64,000 nt of DNA from Acidimicrobiales bacterium (GCA_035546775.1 DASZWD010000061.1:1-64000); one strand, 5' to 3'; positions 52,422 through 62,653 are shown, counted from the first letter of the stretch. Numbers and translations are program-made. Notes: generated by a model not told the origin, from the sequence alone.

Positions 52422-53312
52422 ATGCGGGTGTTCGTGACCGGCGGCCACGGGTTTGTCGGGACGTATCTGGTCGAGCATCTGCGCGCTCTGGGAGACGACG
52501 TGACCGCGCCGCACCAGAACGACGTCGACCTCGGCGATCAGTCGACCCTGACCGCGGCGGTGCTCGCCGCCTCCCCCGACGCCGTCATTCACCTCGCCGC
52601 GCTGGCACACGTGGGGGAGAGCTGGAAGGACCCGGCGCGCACCTTTGACGTGAACGCCGTCGGCACCCTGCATCTCCTCGAGGCAACCCGGCGGGTCGAG
52701 CCAGCGCCGCGGGTGCTGTTGATCGGATCAGCCGAGGTGTACGGACCGGTCCGGCCCGAGGACCTGCCGCTCACCGAAGACCACAAGCTCAACCCCGTCA
52801 CCCCCTATGCGGTCAGCAAGGTTGCCGCGGAATACCTGGGCGTGCAGTACCACCTCGGCTTCGGCGTGCCGGTCGTGCGCGCCCGGTCGTTCAACCACAT
52901 CGGCCCCGGCCAGGCGGGGCGCTTCGTGGTGGCCGACATCGCCGGGCGGATCGCCGAGGCGATCAAGAGCGGCGACACGTCGCCGATCAAGGTCGGCAAT
53001 CTCAGCGCCCGGCGTGATTACACCGACGTGCGCGACGTCGTGCGCGCCTATCGCCTGCTCGTCACCGAGGGGACAGCGGGGGAGGCGTACAACGTCTGCT
53101 CCGGTGTCGACGTCTCGGTCGAGACGCTGGCGCAGAAGCTGTTGGCGCTCGCCGACGTCGACCTGCGGGTAGAAGTCGACCCGGCGCTGGTGCGGCCGGT
53201 CGACGTGCCGGTGCTCGTCGGGAGCAACGCCCGCCTGCGCGCCGCGACAGGCTGGCAGCCGGAGATCTCCCTCGACGACACGCTGCGCGACGTCCTCGCC
53301 GCGCTCCTTTAA
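52422..53312 (+). CDS. GDP-4-keto-6-deoxy-D-mannose reductase-like SDR
   Basis: This extended SDR has 296 residues. It has RVFVTGGHGFVGTYLVEHLR, VIHLAALAHVGESWKDPART, LIGSAEVYGPVRPEDLPLTE, the catalytic YAVSK near 129 and RSFNHIGPGQAGRFVVADIA. The NHIGPGQ stretch is typical of Rmd, which makes GDP-D-rhamnose or related 6-deoxyhexoses. The dehydratase Gmd that should precede it is not in the window. A GDP-mannose source may be the nucleotidyltransferase at 27308. A perfect inverted repeat starts four bases after its stop. Confidence 0.8.
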   Translation: MRVFVTGGHGFVGTYLVEHLRALGDDVTAPHQNDVDLGDQSTLTAAVLAASPDAVIHLAALAHVGESWKDPARTFDVNAVGTLHLLEATRRVEPAPRVLLIGSAEVYGPVRPEDLPLTEDHKLNPVTPYAVSKVAAEYLGVQYHLGFGVPVVRARSFNHIGPGQAGRFVVADIAGRIAEAIKSGDTSPIKVGNLSARRDYTDVRDVVRAYRLLVTEGTAGEAYNVCSGVDVSVETLAQKLLALADVDLRVEVDPALVRPVDVPVLVGSNARLRAATGWQPEISLDDTLRDVLAALL

Positions 53313-53315
53313 CAA

Positions 53316-53368
53316 CGAACCGGTACGCGGTTTGTGCCCTTGCAGGGCACAAACCGCGTACCGGTTCG
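53316..53368. terminator. perfect 25-bp inverted repeat, probable bidirectional terminator
   Basis: The arms 53316-53340 and 53344-53368 are perfectly complementary (arm starts CGAACCGGTACGCGG) with the three-base centre TGC. It lies four bases after the Rmd-like stop and 22 bases before the stop of the convergent gene at 53391, so it can end transcripts from both sides. There is no T-tract. A perfect stem of this length is unusual for a simple terminator and could also be a mobile palindromic repeat. Confidence 0.7.
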
Positions 53369-53390
53369 GCTGGGTGGGGGACGCTGACCG

Positions 53391-53729
53391 CTACGCGGTA
53401 GCGACGCGGGAGCGCAGCTGCTGGCGGGCGTCCTTGCTCGCCTGGCGCGCCGGCTCGACGAGCGTGCGGGCCTGGGCCGGCAGCGCGTTGACGACGTTGT
53501 CGACCTGGGCTTCGAGGGCGTCGACGACGGGCGAGATGGCGGCGTCGGCCTGCTTGAGCGCCTCGCTCACCAGGTTCACGACTTCGGCGCCGCGGGACTC
53601 GAAGGCGGCGCGCTGGTCGGCGAACTGCTTGCGCAGGTCCTGACGGCGGGTCTGGGCGCGCTGGAAACCGATGACGCCCATACCGATGGCGATGTACGCG
53701 GCGTCGCGAAGATTGTCATTGATGGTCAC
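53391..53729 (-). CDS. small alpha-helical, coiled-coil protein of unknown function
   Basis: The 112-residue protein begins TINDNLRDAAYIAIGMGVIG, a short moderately hydrophobic segment. It then continues as long amphipathic helices (TRRQDLRKQFADQRAAFESR, VSEALKQADAAISPVVDALE). The composition recalls phasin-like or heparin-binding-hemagglutinin-like helical proteins, but I cannot assign it. Unlike its neighbours it has both a strong Shine-Dalgarno sequence (GAGGAG at 53735-53740, five bases before GTG 53729) and a consensus-type promoter upstream. It therefore probably has a true 5' leader and high expression. Confidence 0.75.
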   Translation of the reverse strand: MTINDNLRDAAYIAIGMGVIGFQRAQTRRQDLRKQFADQRAAFESRGAEVVNLVSEALKQADAAISPVVDALEAQVDNVVNALPAQARTLVEPARQASKDARQQLRSRVATA

Positions 53730-53763
53730 GGGTACTCCTCAGCCTCGTGGTGCGGTGCTAACC

Positions 53764-53792
53764 ACATTACACGGTTTGCATAACAGTTGCAA
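53764..53792 (-). promoter_or_regulatory. housekeeping-type promoter of the helical protein gene
   Basis: On the minus strand TTGCAA (53792 down to 53787) and TAATGT (53769 down to 53764) are separated by 17 bases. This is the best -35/-10 pair I found in the window. It would give a leader of about 25-30 bases containing the GAGGAG ribosome site. Confidence 0.65.
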
Positions 53793-53817
53793 GCAGATGG
53801 CCTTGGGGGACGGCAAG

Positions 53818-53823
53818 TAGGTT
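53818..53823 (+). promoter_or_regulatory. putative -10 hexamer TAGGTT of the GT2/membrane fusion gene
   Basis: TAGGTT ends ten bases before ATG 53834. A TTG at 53822 in the same frame overlaps this hexamer and is rejected as the start. Confidence 0.4.
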
Positions 53824-53833
53824 GAGACCCCCC

Positions 53834-56800
53834 ATGCCCCCCGAAACGGCCCCGCAGCCGGTACTGGACCCGGACGACTCGGAGGTCGACGGCGAGCTCA
53901 CGTCGTTGCCGCCGGTGGTCGCGGTCGTGGTGACGCGTGATCCGGGGCCGTGGTTCGACTCGGCCGTGGCGGCCCTCGCCGCCCAGGACTACGGCGATCT
54001 GTCGATCCTCGTGCTCGACGCCGGCAGCGCCGAGGACCCGACGGCGCGCGTCGCCGCCGTCGCCCCCGACGCCTTCGTGCGCCGACTCGGCAACGACCCG
54101 GGCTGGCCGGCGGCGACGAACGAGGCCCTCGGCATGGTGCAGGGCGCCGCCTACCTGTTGTTCTGCCACGACGACTGCGCCCCGGCGCCCGACGCCGTGC
54201 GCCTGCTCGTCGAGGAGGCCTACCGGTCGAATGCCGGCGTCATCGGCCCGAAGATCGTCGACTGGGACGAGCACAACCGCATTGTCTCGGTCGGCGTCAC
54301 CATCGACAAGACCGGTGTGGTCGCCCCGCTGGCCGAGCCGGGCGAACTCGACCAGGAGCAGCACGACGCCGTGCGCGACGTGTTCGCCGTCGACGGCGCC
54401 TGCATGCTCGTACGCGCCGACCTGGCGGCGTCACTCGGCGGCTTCGACCCGAAGCTGTGGCCCCACGGCGAGGACATCGACTTCTGCTGGCGCGCCCAGA
54501 TCATGGGTGCCCGCGTGATGGTCGCGCCCGCGGCGCGGGCGTCGCATCGCGGCGCGACGCGCAACGGCTTCCGCGCCGGGCTCGGCAACGCCGCCCGACC
54601 CGTCGACAAGCGCGACCGGTCACGACATCGCGACGAGGTGCGCGCCGCCGAGGTGCGTCACCGCGTGCGCATGGTGCTCACCAACTACTCGGCGCCACAC
54701 CTTCTACGGGTGCTGCCCCAGTTGGTGATCGTGCAGATCGCCGAGTTGCTCTACGCCCTCCTCGCCGGCCGGCGACGTGTCGCCGCCGCCATCGTCGGGG
54801 GATGGACCGAGGTGCTGGGCGACCTCAAGTCCGTGCGCGCCGCCCGCATACGCGTCAACAAAGCGCGGCTGTTCCCCGATAGCGAAGTGCGCCGCCTCCA
54901 GGCGCGCGGCTTCGCCCGGCTCAACCAGTTCGTGCGCGGGCAGCTGCACGGCGAGGACCGCGCCCGCGCCTTCGCCGAGTCGAGCGCCGACCTCGTGCGC
55001 GAGCTTGCCGGTTCGCGGGGCGCGCTCATCACCTGGGGCGGTCTCCTGCTCGTGTTGCTCGTCGGTCTGCGCGGCCTGATCTTCGGTCACTTACCCGCCG
55101 TGGGGCAGTTCGCCTCCGTGCCCGGCGTGGGCACGCTGCTGCACCAGTTCGCGTCGGGCTGGCGCCTCACCGGCCTCGGTGGCGAGACACCGGCGCCTCC
55201 GGCTTTCGCCTTCCTGGCGGCCGCCGGCACCGTGTTGCTCGGTGCCGCGAGCCAGGCACAGAAGCTGCTCGTGCTCGGGATGATCCCGCTCGGGCTCTTC
55301 GGCGCCTACCGCCTCTCGCGCACCCTCGACGTGCCCCGCGCCGGTCTCGTCGGACTGCTGGCGTACGCCGTGGTGCCACTGCCCTACGCGGCGTTGGCGC
55401 GCGGTCGCTGGGACGGGCTGGTGGCCTACGCCGTCGTGCCGTTCGTGTTCGCCCGCATGCGCCGCGGCGCGGAGGGTATGGGTGTGCGGGCGACGGAGCC
55501 CGCCGACGGCCGCCACCGCGCCCCGTACCTGTTCGAGTGGCGCTCGGCGCTTGGCATCGGTATCGGCCTCGCGATTGCGTCGGCCTTCGCTCCACAGTTG
55601 CTGGCGATGACCCTGCTGCTGGCCGTCGGCATCGCCGTGGGTTCGCTGCTCGTCGGCGAGTTCGGCGACGCTCGGCGCGCCGTCGAAACCGGCGTGGTTG
55701 CCACCGGGGTGGCCCTGCTGCTGCTGGCGCCGTGGTCGTTCACGTTGCTGAGCCCCCAGGGACTGGTGCACGCGCTGTTCGGGCCCGGGCTCGCCACCCG
55801 CGACGGCTTGTCGCTCGGCGCCGCGCTGCGGCTCGAAACCGGCCGCATCGGGGGTCCGCCCTTCGGTTGGGCGCTGCTGCTCGCCGCCGCGCTGCCCCTC
55901 GCCATCGGCCGGGGCTGGCGCTTCAGCTGGGCCGTGCGCTGCTGGTCGGTCGTCGTCGTCGACGCGATCTTCGTGGTCGCGGTTGGGCGCGGCTGGATCG
56001 GCCTGCCCGTGCCGAGTCCCGAAGTGTTCCTGGCGCCTGCTGCGATCGCGCTGGCGTGGCTCGTCGCCCTCGGGTTCATCTCGTTCCGCGTCGACCTGTC
56101 GGAGTTCCGCTTCGGCGTGCCGCAGGCGGCCGCCATCGCAGCCAGCGTCGCGTTCGGCTTCGCCGCGTTGCCCATCGTGGGCGCGGCGGTGTCGGGCCGT
56201 TTCGACCTGGCCACGTCGAATTACGGCACGACGCTCGGCGGCTATCTCGACACCGCCAAGCACGGCGACTTCCGGGTGCTGTGGGTCGGCGACCCCGAAG
56301 TGCTGCCGGTGGCGAGCTGGCCCATCGCCGCCGGCATCGCCTACGGCACGTCACGCAACGGCGTGGGTGACGTCACCGATCAGTGGGCCCCGACGCGGCC
56401 GGGCCCGTCGCGGGTCCTGGGCGACGCCGTCAAGGTGGCGCTCACCGGGCGCACGACCCGCCTCGGTCATCTGCTCGGGCCGATGGCGGTGCGCTACGTC
56501 GTCGTGCCGCGCCGTGTCGGCCCCGCGGCGCACGGCCGGCCCGTCCTCGAGCCGTCGCGCGACGTTGCCGGTGCACTGTCGGAACAGGTCGACTTCCGTC
56601 AGCTCGACGCGACCGCCGACTTCGCCATCTTCGAGAACGCCGCCTGGGTGCCGCTGCGGGCCACGCTCACGCCGGCGCAGGCGACCAACGTCGTGAGCGC
56701 CGGCAAGGGTTTCCGCGCCGCCGGCGACAACGAGCTCAGCGACATCGACCCGGCGCTGACGAAGAAGGAGTCGGACTTCCACTACTCCGGGACCACCGCG

Positions 56801-57055
56801 GCCGACACCGCCGTGCTCTTTGCCGAGACGCCCTCGCCGCGCTGGCACCTTCGCGTCGGTGGCCACAGCGCCAAGCGCTCATCGGCGTACGGGATCGGAT
56901 CGGTCTACGCGACGGGCAACGGCGGCAAGACGTCGCTGCGGTACTCGACGTCCATCCTGCGCTACCTCTCGCTGGTGCTCGAGTTGGGCGTGTGGGTGGT
57001 GGCGATCCGCGCCGCCTGGAACTGGCGCAAGTCGACGCGCGGGGTGGTCGTGTGA
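53834..57055 (+). CDS. GT2 domain fused to a large polytopic membrane region
   Basis: The 1073-residue protein has an N-terminal cytoplasmic GT2 domain (residues about 20-270: VVAVVVTRDPGPWFDSAVAA, FCHDDCAPAPDAVRLL, LGGFDPKLWPHGEDIDFCWR). A linker follows, then about 14 hydrophobic helices from residue 395 on (GALITWGGLLLVLLVGLRGL, AGLVGLLAYAVVPLPYAALA and others). An extracytoplasmic segment and a final helix end it. Similar GT2-membrane fusions are widespread in actinomycetes next to DUF5719 genes, as here. It may build and move a lipid-linked sugar in one protein, but this has not been shown. ATG 53834 is chosen over TTG 53822. Confidence 0.82.
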   Translation: MPPETAPQPVLDPDDSEVDGELTSLPPVVAVVVTRDPGPWFDSAVAALAAQDYGDLSILVLDAGSAEDPTARVAAVAPDAFVRRLGNDPGWPAATNEALGMVQGAAYLLFCHDDCAPAPDAVRLLVEEAYRSNAGVIGPKIVDWDEHNRIVSVGVTIDKTGVVAPLAEPGELDQEQHDAVRDVFAVDGACMLVRADLAASLGGFDPKLWPHGEDIDFCWRAQIMGARVMVAPAARASHRGATRNGFRAGLGNAARPVDKRDRSRHRDEVRAAEVRHRVRMVLTNYSAPHLLRVLPQLVIVQIAELLYALLAGRRRVAAAIVGGWTEVLGDLKSVRAARIRVNKARLFPDSEVRRLQARGFARLNQFVRGQLHGEDRARAFAESSADLVRELAGSRGALITWGGLLLVLLVGLRGLIFGHLPAVGQFASVPGVGTLLHQFASGWRLTGLGGETPAPPAFAFLAAAGTVLLGAASQAQKLLVLGMIPLGLFGAYRLSRTLDVPRAGLVGLLAYAVVPLPYAALARGRWDGLVAYAVVPFVFARMRRGAEGMGVRATEPADGRHRAPYLFEWRSALGIGIGLAIASAFAPQLLAMTLLLAVGIAVGSLLVGEFGDARRAVETGVVATGVALLLLAPWSFTLLSPQGLVHALFGPGLATRDGLSLGAALRLETGRIGGPPFGWALLLAAALPLAIGRGWRFSWAVRCWSVVVVDAIFVVAVGRGWIGLPVPSPEVFLAPAAIALAWLVALGFISFRVDLSEFRFGVPQAAAIAASVAFGFAALPIVGAAVSGRFDLATSNYGTTLGGYLDTAKHGDFRVLWVGDPEVLPVASWPIAAGIAYGTSRNGVGDVTDQWAPTRPGPSRVLGDAVKVALTGRTTRLGHLLGPMAVRYVVVPRRVGPAAHGRPVLEPSRDVAGALSEQVDFRQLDATADFAIFENAAWVPLRATLTPAQATNVVSAGKGFRAAGDNELSDIDPALTKKESDFHYSGTTAADTAVLFAETPSPRWHLRVGGHSAKRSSAYGIGSVYATGNGGKTSLRYSTSILRYLSLVLELGVWVVAIRAAWNWRKSTRGVVV

Positions 57056-57071
57056 CGAGACGTACTGCCAT

Positions 57072-57096
57072 CCGGCGGGGTTGGGGTCCCCGCCGG
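57072..57096 (+). terminator. GC-rich hairpin in the leader of the DUF5719 gene
   Basis: CCGGCGGGG and CCCCGCCGG form a perfect 9-bp stem with loop TTGGGGT in the 91-base gap between the fusion gene and the DUF5719 gene. It may weaken read-through between the two genes or only be a stable mRNA structure. No T-tract is present. Confidence 0.4.
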
Positions 57097-57146
57097 GTTG
57101 CGACGGGAGGCCGTAAGCCGCACGGAGCCGAAGAGGCGGTGGTGGT

Positions 57147-58583
57147 GTGAAGTCGGATCGGCGCTTTGTCGCCATCGCCATCCTCGCCGCGGTGCTCGTC
57201 CTCGTCGGCCTGCTCGACCGCGCCGACCGGCCGCCGCTCACGCCCGCCGGCGCGCGGTTGGCAACGGCGTACGCCCCGGCGGCGTCGCCCCCCGACGCCT
57301 TCGCGTCGACGTGGTACTGCCCGGCGGGCACGGCCACCGGCGGTAGCGCCGACAGCACGGTTGTCGTCTTCAACCCGACGGGGCGGCGGTTGCGCGGCTC
57401 GGTCGACGTGTTCGGTTCCGACGGCAATCGCGGTTCGCACAGCCTGAGCGTCGGCCCACGCGAGCGTGTCGCCGTGCGGGAGGCCGACGTGCTGAAGGCC
57501 GCCTACGTCGCCGCCATGGTGCGACTCGACGGCGGCGGCGCCACGGTCGAGCACGCCACCACCGGTCCACTCGGCGAGGCGGTCGGGACGTGCGCGTCGT
57601 CGGCGTCGACCAACTGGTACGTGCCCGAAGGTGCCACCACGCGCAGCGCCCAGCTGATCTACGCGCTGTTCAACCCGTTCCCGGACGACGCCATCGTCGA
57701 CATGAGCTTCGCCACCGAGCAGGGCCGCGCCGCGCCCGCGGCGTTCCAGGGCATCGTCGTGCCGGCCAACGGGCTCGTACCGCTCGACGTCGGCACGCAC
57801 GTGCGCCGCCGCGCCCACGTCAGCGCCGCCATCCACGCGCGGCGCGGGCGCGTCGTCGTCGAGACGCTCCAGGTGCACAACGGCGACGGCCGGCGCGGCG
57901 TCGGCTTGATGCTCGGCCTGCCCCGCACCGCCACGTCGTTCGTCTTCCCGGACGGGATCGCCAGCCCCGAGCGATTCGAACAGCTGCACCTGTTCAACCC
58001 GAACCGCGGCGAGGCGTCGGTACAGCTGGACCTCGTGCTCGACGCCGGGAAGGCGCAGCCGTTCCAGCTGCGGGTGCCGGCGCAGGGTCGCATCACCGTC
58101 GACTTGACCTCCGAGTCGCGGGTGCCGAAAAACGTCGGCCACGCACTCCTGCTGCGGGTGTCGAACGGCGTGCCGATCGCGGTGTCGCGCACGACCGACG
58201 TCGGTCCGCCCGCAGCGCGGCGCGGTTACCTCACCGACGAGGGTGCCACCGCCGCGGCGCTGCACTGGGGCTTCGCGGCGGGCGGTGTCACGCCGGGCCT
58301 CGACGAGTGGATCGCCGTCATCAACGAGGCGCCCACCGCCGTGACCGTCGACCTCACGACGCTCACCGACGGTCGGCTCACCGCGCTGGCGGGCCTCAAC
58401 GGCGTGCGCATCCCTCGCGGTGGCCGCCGCGTCTTCCGCCTCGCCGACCACGGCGCCACGCCGGACACGCCGATCATCGTGAACGCCACCGGCCCCGTCG
58501 TCGCCGAGCGCAGCCTCTACTCCGTCGGCGGCACCGGCGCCTCCGCCGTCATGGGCGCGGTGTTATCGACGGCGGAGGGCTAG
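57147..58583 (+). CDS. DUF5719 family membrane-anchored extracytoplasmic protein
   Basis: The 478-residue protein has an N-terminal membrane helix (FVAIAILAAVLVLVGLLD). Repeated beta-sandwich-like segments follow, with motifs such as STWYCPAGTATGG, STVVVFNPTGRRLRG, TNWYVPEGATTRSAQLIYAL and LHLFNPNRGEASVQLDL. This pattern matches the DUF5719 family, whose role is unknown but which accompanies GT2-membrane fusion genes in actinomycetes. It may be a partner that presents or binds the polymer outside (inference). GTG 57147 is the only good start before the helix. Its TAG shares CTAG with the stop of the convergent transporter. Confidence 0.75.
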   Translation: MKSDRRFVAIAILAAVLVLVGLLDRADRPPLTPAGARLATAYAPAASPPDAFASTWYCPAGTATGGSADSTVVVFNPTGRRLRGSVDVFGSDGNRGSHSLSVGPRERVAVREADVLKAAYVAAMVRLDGGGATVEHATTGPLGEAVGTCASSASTNWYVPEGATTRSAQLIYALFNPFPDDAIVDMSFATEQGRAAPAAFQGIVVPANGLVPLDVGTHVRRRAHVSAAIHARRGRVVVETLQVHNGDGRRGVGLMLGLPRTATSFVFPDGIASPERFEQLHLFNPNRGEASVQLDLVLDAGKAQPFQLRVPAQGRITVDLTSESRVPKNVGHALLLRVSNGVPIAVSRTTDVGPPAARRGYLTDEGATAAALHWGFAAGGVTPGLDEWIAVINEAPTAVTVDLTTLTDGRLTALAGLNGVRIPRGGRRVFRLADHGATPDTPIIVNATGPVVAERSLYSVGGTGASAVMGAVLSTAEG

Positions 58584-59977
58584 GAGGCGCCGCCTTCGAG
58601 TTCGGCGGCGTCGGCGGCCTTGCGCTCCTGGTCTTCCTGCATGGCTTTGAGGATGGCTTCGAAGATCTTGGCGGCATCCGCGTCGAGGTGGTTGCGGGCT
58701 CGTAGGAGGACGAGCGCGCCGATGAAGACGGGCGGGCTGCAGATGAAGAACGCCGTGCGGATGTCGTTGCCGAAGGCGCCGGCGAGGCTGAACACGATGA
58801 TCGACGCCGCCGCCTGGCCGAACACCACTGACACGAGGTTGAACGCACCGAAGCCGGCGCCGCGCAGGTGGGCGGGAACGGCGTCGGACAATCCCGCTCG
58901 CAGCGCCGGCACCGCCATCACCGTGATGAAGAACCCGACGACCTCGAGCAGGAACACCACGCCGAGGCTGAGCTTCGGGATCCACGACAACACGAACAGG
59001 GTGTTGCCGGCGAGCAGGCAATACGCCGGGATCGCCATGCGCGCCCCCTTGATGCGCGTCGCGTAGCGGTCGGCGAGACGCCCGCCGAGGAGCACGCCGG
59101 GGATGCCGCCGAGGATCACGAGCAGACCGACCAGGGCGGTGCCGCGGGCGGCGGTGGTGTGCATCTGCTCCTCGTAGAACTTCGGCAGACCGGCGGCGAT
59201 CGCGGTGACCGTGAACAGGAGCGTCGAGACGCCCACCAGCGCGTATTTCATCGTCGTGATCGACCAGATGGTGCGCAGGTCGCCCCGCAGGCCGTCGATC
59301 ATGTCGCCGAAGAACCGCTTGACGCCGTGCTCGAACATCGGCGGATGCTCGACGTCGGGATCGTCGCCGGCGTCGACGCCCACGTGGGCCATGTCCGACT
59401 CGCCCCGGCGCGGCTCGCGCAGGCGATAGGCGGCGATGGCGATCACCATGCCGGGAAGGCTGACGATCGGGAACGCGGCGCGCCAGCCCCACCGCGATGC
59501 GATGCCGCCGCCGAGGGCGACGCCGAGGCCGATGCCGACGAACAACAGCACCTGCTGGATCGAAAACGCCAGCCCGCGTTCTTCGGCGGGGTAGTAGTCG
59601 GCGAGCAGTGACGCACAGCACGGTTCGGTGATCGCCTGTCCGAAACCGAGGGCGCCGCGCACCGCCAGCAGGGACGTGTAGTTCGGCATGACCGCGGTCG
59701 CAGCCGACAACCCCGACCACGCCACGATCGTGTGGCCGACGGTCCGATTACGCCGAAACCGATCGGCAAGGTAGCCGGCCGGCACGCTGATAAGGCCGTT
59801 CACGAGAATGAACGCGGACAGCAGGATCCCGATCTGGAAGTCCGAAAGGTGCAGGTCCTTCTGGAGATTCGTCTGCACGCCGCGCAGCAGGTTCTGGTCG
59901 ACCTGGTCGATCATGATCACGAACCCGAGGACCCACATGGGCCACCTCGACGTCCGCCCCTTCGTCGCAGTTGTCAC
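58580..59977 (-). CDS. MFS transporter (Spinster-like)
   Basis: This is a major facilitator protein with about 12 membrane helices and 465 residues. Family motifs are visible: SDFQIGILLSAFILVNGLIS, then the loop YLADRFRRNRTVG (the GxxxDRxxR pattern), ALGFGQAITEPCCASLLADY and, in the second half, GRLADRYATRIKGARMA. A long cytoplasmic loop (residues about 200-240) separates the halves. The substrate is unknown; Spinster-like members carry lipids or organic acids. In-frame codons extend to GTG 60001, but GTG 59977 lies six bases after a TACAAC hexamer and is preferred. It faces the thioredoxin gene. Confidence 0.83.
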   Translation of the reverse strand: MTTATKGRTSRWPMWVLGFVIMIDQVDQNLLRGVQTNLQKDLHLSDFQIGILLSAFILVNGLISVPAGYLADRFRRNRTVGHTIVAWSGLSAATAVMPNYTSLLAVRGALGFGQAITEPCCASLLADYYPAEERGLAFSIQQVLLFVGIGLGVALGGGIASRWGWRAAFPIVSLPGMVIAIAAYRLREPRRGESDMAHVGVDAGDDPDVEHPPMFEHGVKRFFGDMIDGLRGDLRTIWSITTMKYALVGVSTLLFTVTAIAAGLPKFYEEQMHTTAARGTALVGLLVILGGIPGVLLGGRLADRYATRIKGARMAIPAYCLLAGNTLFVLSWIPKLSLGVVFLLEVVGFFITVMAVPALRAGLSDAVPAHLRGAGFGAFNLVSVVFGQAAASIIVFSLAGAFGNDIRTAFFICSPPVFIGALVLLRARNHLDADAAKIFEAILKAMQEDQERKAADAAELEGGAS

Positions 59978-59983
59978 TCGAAT

Positions 59984-60002
59984 GTTGTAGTCGGCTAACA
60001 CT
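59984..60002. promoter_or_regulatory. divergent promoter region, MFS transporter / thioredoxin
   Basis: On the minus strand TACAAC (59989 down to 59984) lies six bases before GTG 59977. On the plus strand TAACACT (59996-60002) lies eight bases before ATG 60011. Neither hexamer is a perfect TANNNT, so the assignment is tentative. Confidence 0.35.
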
Positions 60003-60377
60003 GGCGACGTATGAATCGGTTGGTCGCCGTCGTCGTGGTGTTCGCCGTCGCCGGAGTGGTGGCGTGGCTACTGCAGCGGCGCAAGCCGGCGCCGCCGACC
60101 CAGCCGACGGCCTATCCCGTCCCCACCCAGCTCGATCGCGCCGATTTCACCCGTCCCGACGCACCGTGGCTCGTCGTGCTGTTCTCATCCGAGACCTGCG
60201 GTGGGTGCGCGTCGGTGCGCGAGAAGACGCGTGTGCTTGCCGCCACCGATGTCGCCTACCAAGAAGTGAGCTATCAGACCGACAAGGAGCTGCACACCCG
60301 CTACAGCATCGAAGCGGTGCCGCTCGTCGTGATCGCCGATGCCGAAGGAGTGGTCGTGAACTCCTTCGTCGGCGAAG

Positions 60378-62333
<1,956 letters not shown>

Positions 62334-62409
62334 TGGAGTCTCATTCTCTCACCTACCCGTAACAACTTCGGAAGCGGGGACCATCCACCTATTTGTCCTG
62401 CGTACTCAA

Positions 62410-62415
62410 TACGTT
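62410..62415 (+). promoter_or_regulatory. putative -10 hexamer TACGTT of the DUF3499 gene
   Basis: TACGTT ends seven bases before ATG 62423, with no Shine-Dalgarno sequence. A TTG at 62393 in the same frame lies upstream of it and is rejected. Confidence 0.5.
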
Positions 62416-62422
62416 GGACCAC

Positions 62423-62644
62423 ATGTCGCGTACTCCCCGTTGCGCCCGGCCCGGCTGTGGCGCGTCCGCCGACGCCACACTTAGTTACGACTATGCCAGC
62501 CGCACGGTTTGGCTCGACCCCGTCGATCGCGGGGTCGAAGGTGGCTGGTTCCTTTGCCCGACGCACGCGTCCAACGTCCGTGCCCCTGTCGGCTGGGCCG
62601 TCGACGACCGCCGCGCTTCGAACATTCGCCGGCTGGCTGTTTAA
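62423..62644 (+). CDS. DUF3499 family small protein
   Basis: The 73-residue protein contains SRTPRCARPGCGASADATLS, YDYASRTVWLDP and WFLCPTHASNVRAPVGW. This Cys-x4-Cys ... Cys-x2-His arrangement is the mark of DUF3499, a small family found almost only in actinomycetes. It probably binds zinc through these residues; the function is unknown. ATG 62423 is supported by the hexamer at 62410. Its stop TAA is also the start of a -10-like hexamer for the next gene. Confidence 0.85.
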   Translation: MSRTPRCARPGCGASADATLSYDYASRTVWLDPVDRGVEGGWFLCPTHASNVRAPVGWAVDDRRASNIRRLAV

Positions 62645-62647
62645 CCT
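62642..62647 (+). promoter_or_regulatory. putative -10 hexamer TAACCT on the DUF3499 stop codon, before an ATA start
   Basis: The stop TAA (62642-62644) is the first half of TAACCT. The hexamer ends six bases before the ATA codon at 62654. The same hexamer with the same spacing precedes ugd at 22989. Confidence 0.5.
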
Positions 62648-62653
62648 TTTCGC

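Noticed and set aside
53332-53643. Open frame starting inside the inverted repeat
   Set aside because: It runs antisense to the helical-protein gene, which has a better promoter, ribosome site and helical composition.
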